Positions 62,770-64,000 of a stretch of 64,000 nt of DNA are shown piece by piece. The translations under genes and the position numbers were made by a program. This DNA comes from Candidatus Sulfopaludibacter sp. SbA3 (GTDB taxonomy: Bacteria; Acidobacteriota; Terriglobia; Bryobacterales; Bryobacteraceae), in contig CAMDCN010000015.1 of the NCBI GenBank assembly GCA_945890485.1, forward strand, positions 102,803 to 166,802, written 5' to 3'. How positions within the stretch are numbered: position 1 is the stretch's first letter; every line of letters starts with the position of its first letter. The notes under the pieces were generated by a model, which did no database searches, had not been told where the DNA came from, and worked only from the letters and a program-made list of their open reading frames with translations.

Positions 62770-63903
62770 TTAGCAGGCCGCAGCAGCCTGCCGCTTTTCT
62801 GTGTGCGTGGCAATCGCCCAGACAAAGCCCAACAACTCCCGGGCAATCGCCGTCACCATCTGGTTCTTGTTCTTCCCCTTAGCCGCCAGCGTTTTGTAGC
62901 GTTTGTTCAGGCGATGCTGGGCCTTCCAAGCGATCGCCTTCACTTCCTCGCCCAAAGCCAGCGACTTCTGCCGGCGCAGTAGGAAGCCCGTCACATTGGG
63001 CCGGTGGTGATACGACCAAGCCGACTCCACCAGCACCCTTCGCAGATGCGCATTGCCGGACTTGGTGATCGGCCCGCGTTGGACCCTCCCTCCGCTGGAA
63101 TGCTCGCTCGCCACCAGGCCGCTGTAGCCCATGAGTTGCCTGGGATTGGCAAAGCGCGACAGCGTCCCCGACTCCGAGACGATCGTCGCCGCCGTTGTCT
63201 GCGCGGCGTCGCGCAGCGCCTGCAACGCTTCGATCACCACCCGCAACTCCGCCGGGGCCTCCCGCACGGCCTCGTCGATGGCTTGTTCCAGATGCTGGAT
63301 TCGTTGGGCGACGTGCTCGACCTCGTGCAGATAGTTCAGCAACGCCACTTCCTGGGCCTTGTGCGGGAAGTGAACGTGCGTCTTGATCCAGTCGAGGAAC
63401 TTTTGGGTCCAGGACTTGATGCCTTCCGGCTTCTGGCCATGGCACAACAGAAACTTGCTCAGCCGATGCCGTGCCTTGAGCTGATCCTTCTTGGCGGCTT
63501 CGCGCGCCCGGACCAGATCGCGCAGTGCTTCCTGCTCGGGGCTCGGCACGGCCACCGCGGTCAAGTTACCGGCGCGGTAGCAACGGGCCAGTTTCTCGGC
63601 ATCGCGGCGGTCGGTCTTGATCCGCTCGCTGGCCTTCTTGGGAATCAAGCTCGGTGCGATGACTTCGCATTCGACCTCCAGTTGCGTCAGTTGCCAGTAA
63701 AGACAATAGCCGGTGGGTCCGGCTTCGAAGCAGGCGCGAAGATCGCCTTGCTGCGGCAGTTTCCTGACCAGCTCCCGGATCGCCTCCAGCCGGTTGGGAA
63801 TCGTGCCCAGGCTGCGGACTTCGCCGTCGCGGCCGCCTTCGGCCACGGCTGCGGCAATCGTCTCGGCGTGGACGTCGAGGCCCACATAGAGTCTCTTTTT
63901 CAT
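62770..63903 (-). CDS. IS110-family transposase (DEDD recombinase)
   Basis: The 377-residue protein has the RuvC-like DEDD domain with D10 (GLDVHAE), E60 (FEAGPTG), D98 and D101 (KTDRRDAEKL). The C-terminal Tnp-20 domain has RFANPRQLMGYSGLVASEHSSGG, with the candidate catalytic Ser, and GPITKSGNAHLRRVLVESAW. Full length and no stop codons suggest an active element. IS110 elements recombine with the help of a bridge RNA encoded in a non-coding end. For IS110-group members that end lies 5' of the transposase, here 63904 and beyond. Confidence 0.93.
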   Translation of the reverse strand: MKKRLYVGLDVHAETIAAAVAEGGRDGEVRSLGTIPNRLEAIRELVRKLPQQGDLRACFEAGPTGYCLYWQLTQLEVECEVIAPSLIPKKASERIKTDRRDAEKLARCYRAGNLTAVAVPSPEQEALRDLVRAREAAKKDQLKARHRLSKFLLCHGQKPEGIKSWTQKFLDWIKTHVHFPHKAQEVALLNYLHEVEHVAQRIQHLEQAIDEAVREAPAELRVVIEALQALRDAAQTTAATIVSESGTLSRFANPRQLMGYSGLVASEHSSGGRVQRGPITKSGNAHLRRVLVESAWSYHHRPNVTGFLLRRQKSLALGEEVKAIAWKAQHRLNKRYKTLAAKGKNKNQMVTAIARELLGFVWAIATHTEKRQAAAAC

Positions 63904-64000
63904 AGACCAACTCCTTTGACCTTTGCGGCTCTGCGCCGCCTTTCAAGGTTTTCCTGACCGTCAGCGTAACCCGCGTCTCAGGTCAGGGGTTGGTCGTTTC
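63904..64000 (-). other. Left non-coding end of the IS110 element, cut by the window
   Basis: The sequence 5' of the transposase has no gene. It contains an imperfect inverted repeat: ACCAACTCCTTTGACCT (63905-63921) against AGGTCAGGGGTTGGT, close to the right edge of the window. It pairs as a 7-bp outer and a 9-bp inner stem with a small bulge. A bridge RNA or its processed end would be expected in this area. The element continues beyond the window. Confidence 0.4.

Overview
This 64-kb window is chromosomal DNA from a high-GC, Gram-negative bacterium. It most resembles the phylum Acidobacteriota, class Terriglobia, near Solibacter/Bryobacter. Four features point there: two Oar-like TonB-dependent receptors with an N-terminal carboxypeptidase-regulatory-like domain; a secreted subtilase with the C-terminal domain first named from Solibacter (TIGR03437 type); a DUF1501 + DUF1549/DUF1553 gene pair; and DUF2934 and PEGA small proteins. 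The placement is inference from gene content. No rRNA or tRNA gene was seen.

Layout. (1) 1-7.7 kb, + strand: the end of dxr (isoprenoids), rseP (site-2 protease), the heat-shock set dnaK-dnaJ-hspR with a promoter and HspR-like operator but no grpE, then nadE. (2) 7.7-16.5 kb, + strand: a beta-propeller/phosphatase fusion, a GH57 glycosidase, and five overlapping genes that match 4-hydroxyproline catabolism (DapA-family deaminase, 4-hydroxyproline epimerase, three-subunit D-hydroxyproline dehydrogenase). (3) 16.4-28 kb, mixed strands: a TlpA-like protein, a TIM-barrel isomerase, an unknown protein coupled to galU, a degenerate PAS/kinase/receiver protein, purM-purN, a glucuronokinase-like GHMP kinase, dtd, an orphan energy-coupling-type ATPase, acpS, a CDP-alcohol phosphatidyltransferase and greA. 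(4) 27.9-33.4 kb, - strand: two tandem secreted subtilases. (5) 33.5-38.3 kb: the classic rpmH-rnpA-yidD-yidC-jag-mnmE cluster without dnaA, with a clear sigma-70-type promoter. (6) 38.5-42.9 kb, - strand: ten closely packed genes, comprising two pterin-synthase paralogues, folE, an unknown protein, a LysW-like zinc ribbon with a long Asp/Glu tail, two secreted Ig-like proteins, two thiol-redox proteins and a YkgJ-type cysteine cluster protein. (7) 43-48.4 kb: TlpA, a GlcD-type flavoprotein, unknown secreted proteins, a DsbA-type protein, a PhyH oxygenase and a DUF2934 gene that may be frameshifted. (8) 48.4-62.5 kb: two large Oar-like receptors facing right, flanking a left-facing operon of a PPC-type protein, a DUF1549/DUF1553 cytochrome-like protein, a DUF1501 protein and an MFS transporter. 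(9) 62.8 kb to the end: an IS110-family transposase whose left non-coding end runs off the window.

How the parts may work together. The hydroxyproline operon would convert 4-hydroxy-L-proline, a collagen and plant cell-wall residue, to alpha-ketoglutarate semialdehyde. The secreted subtilases, GH57 enzyme, TonB receptors and DUF1501/1549/1553 block fit a lifestyle of degrading polymers. The strongest candidates for new biology are the LysW-like protein with the acidic tail, the possible -1 frameshift in the DUF2934 gene, the pterin-synthase pair in which one copy lacks the catalytic Cys, and the DUF1549/1501/PPC block between two receptors. All starts were chosen by eye from ribosome-binding sites, gene overlaps and family N-termini.
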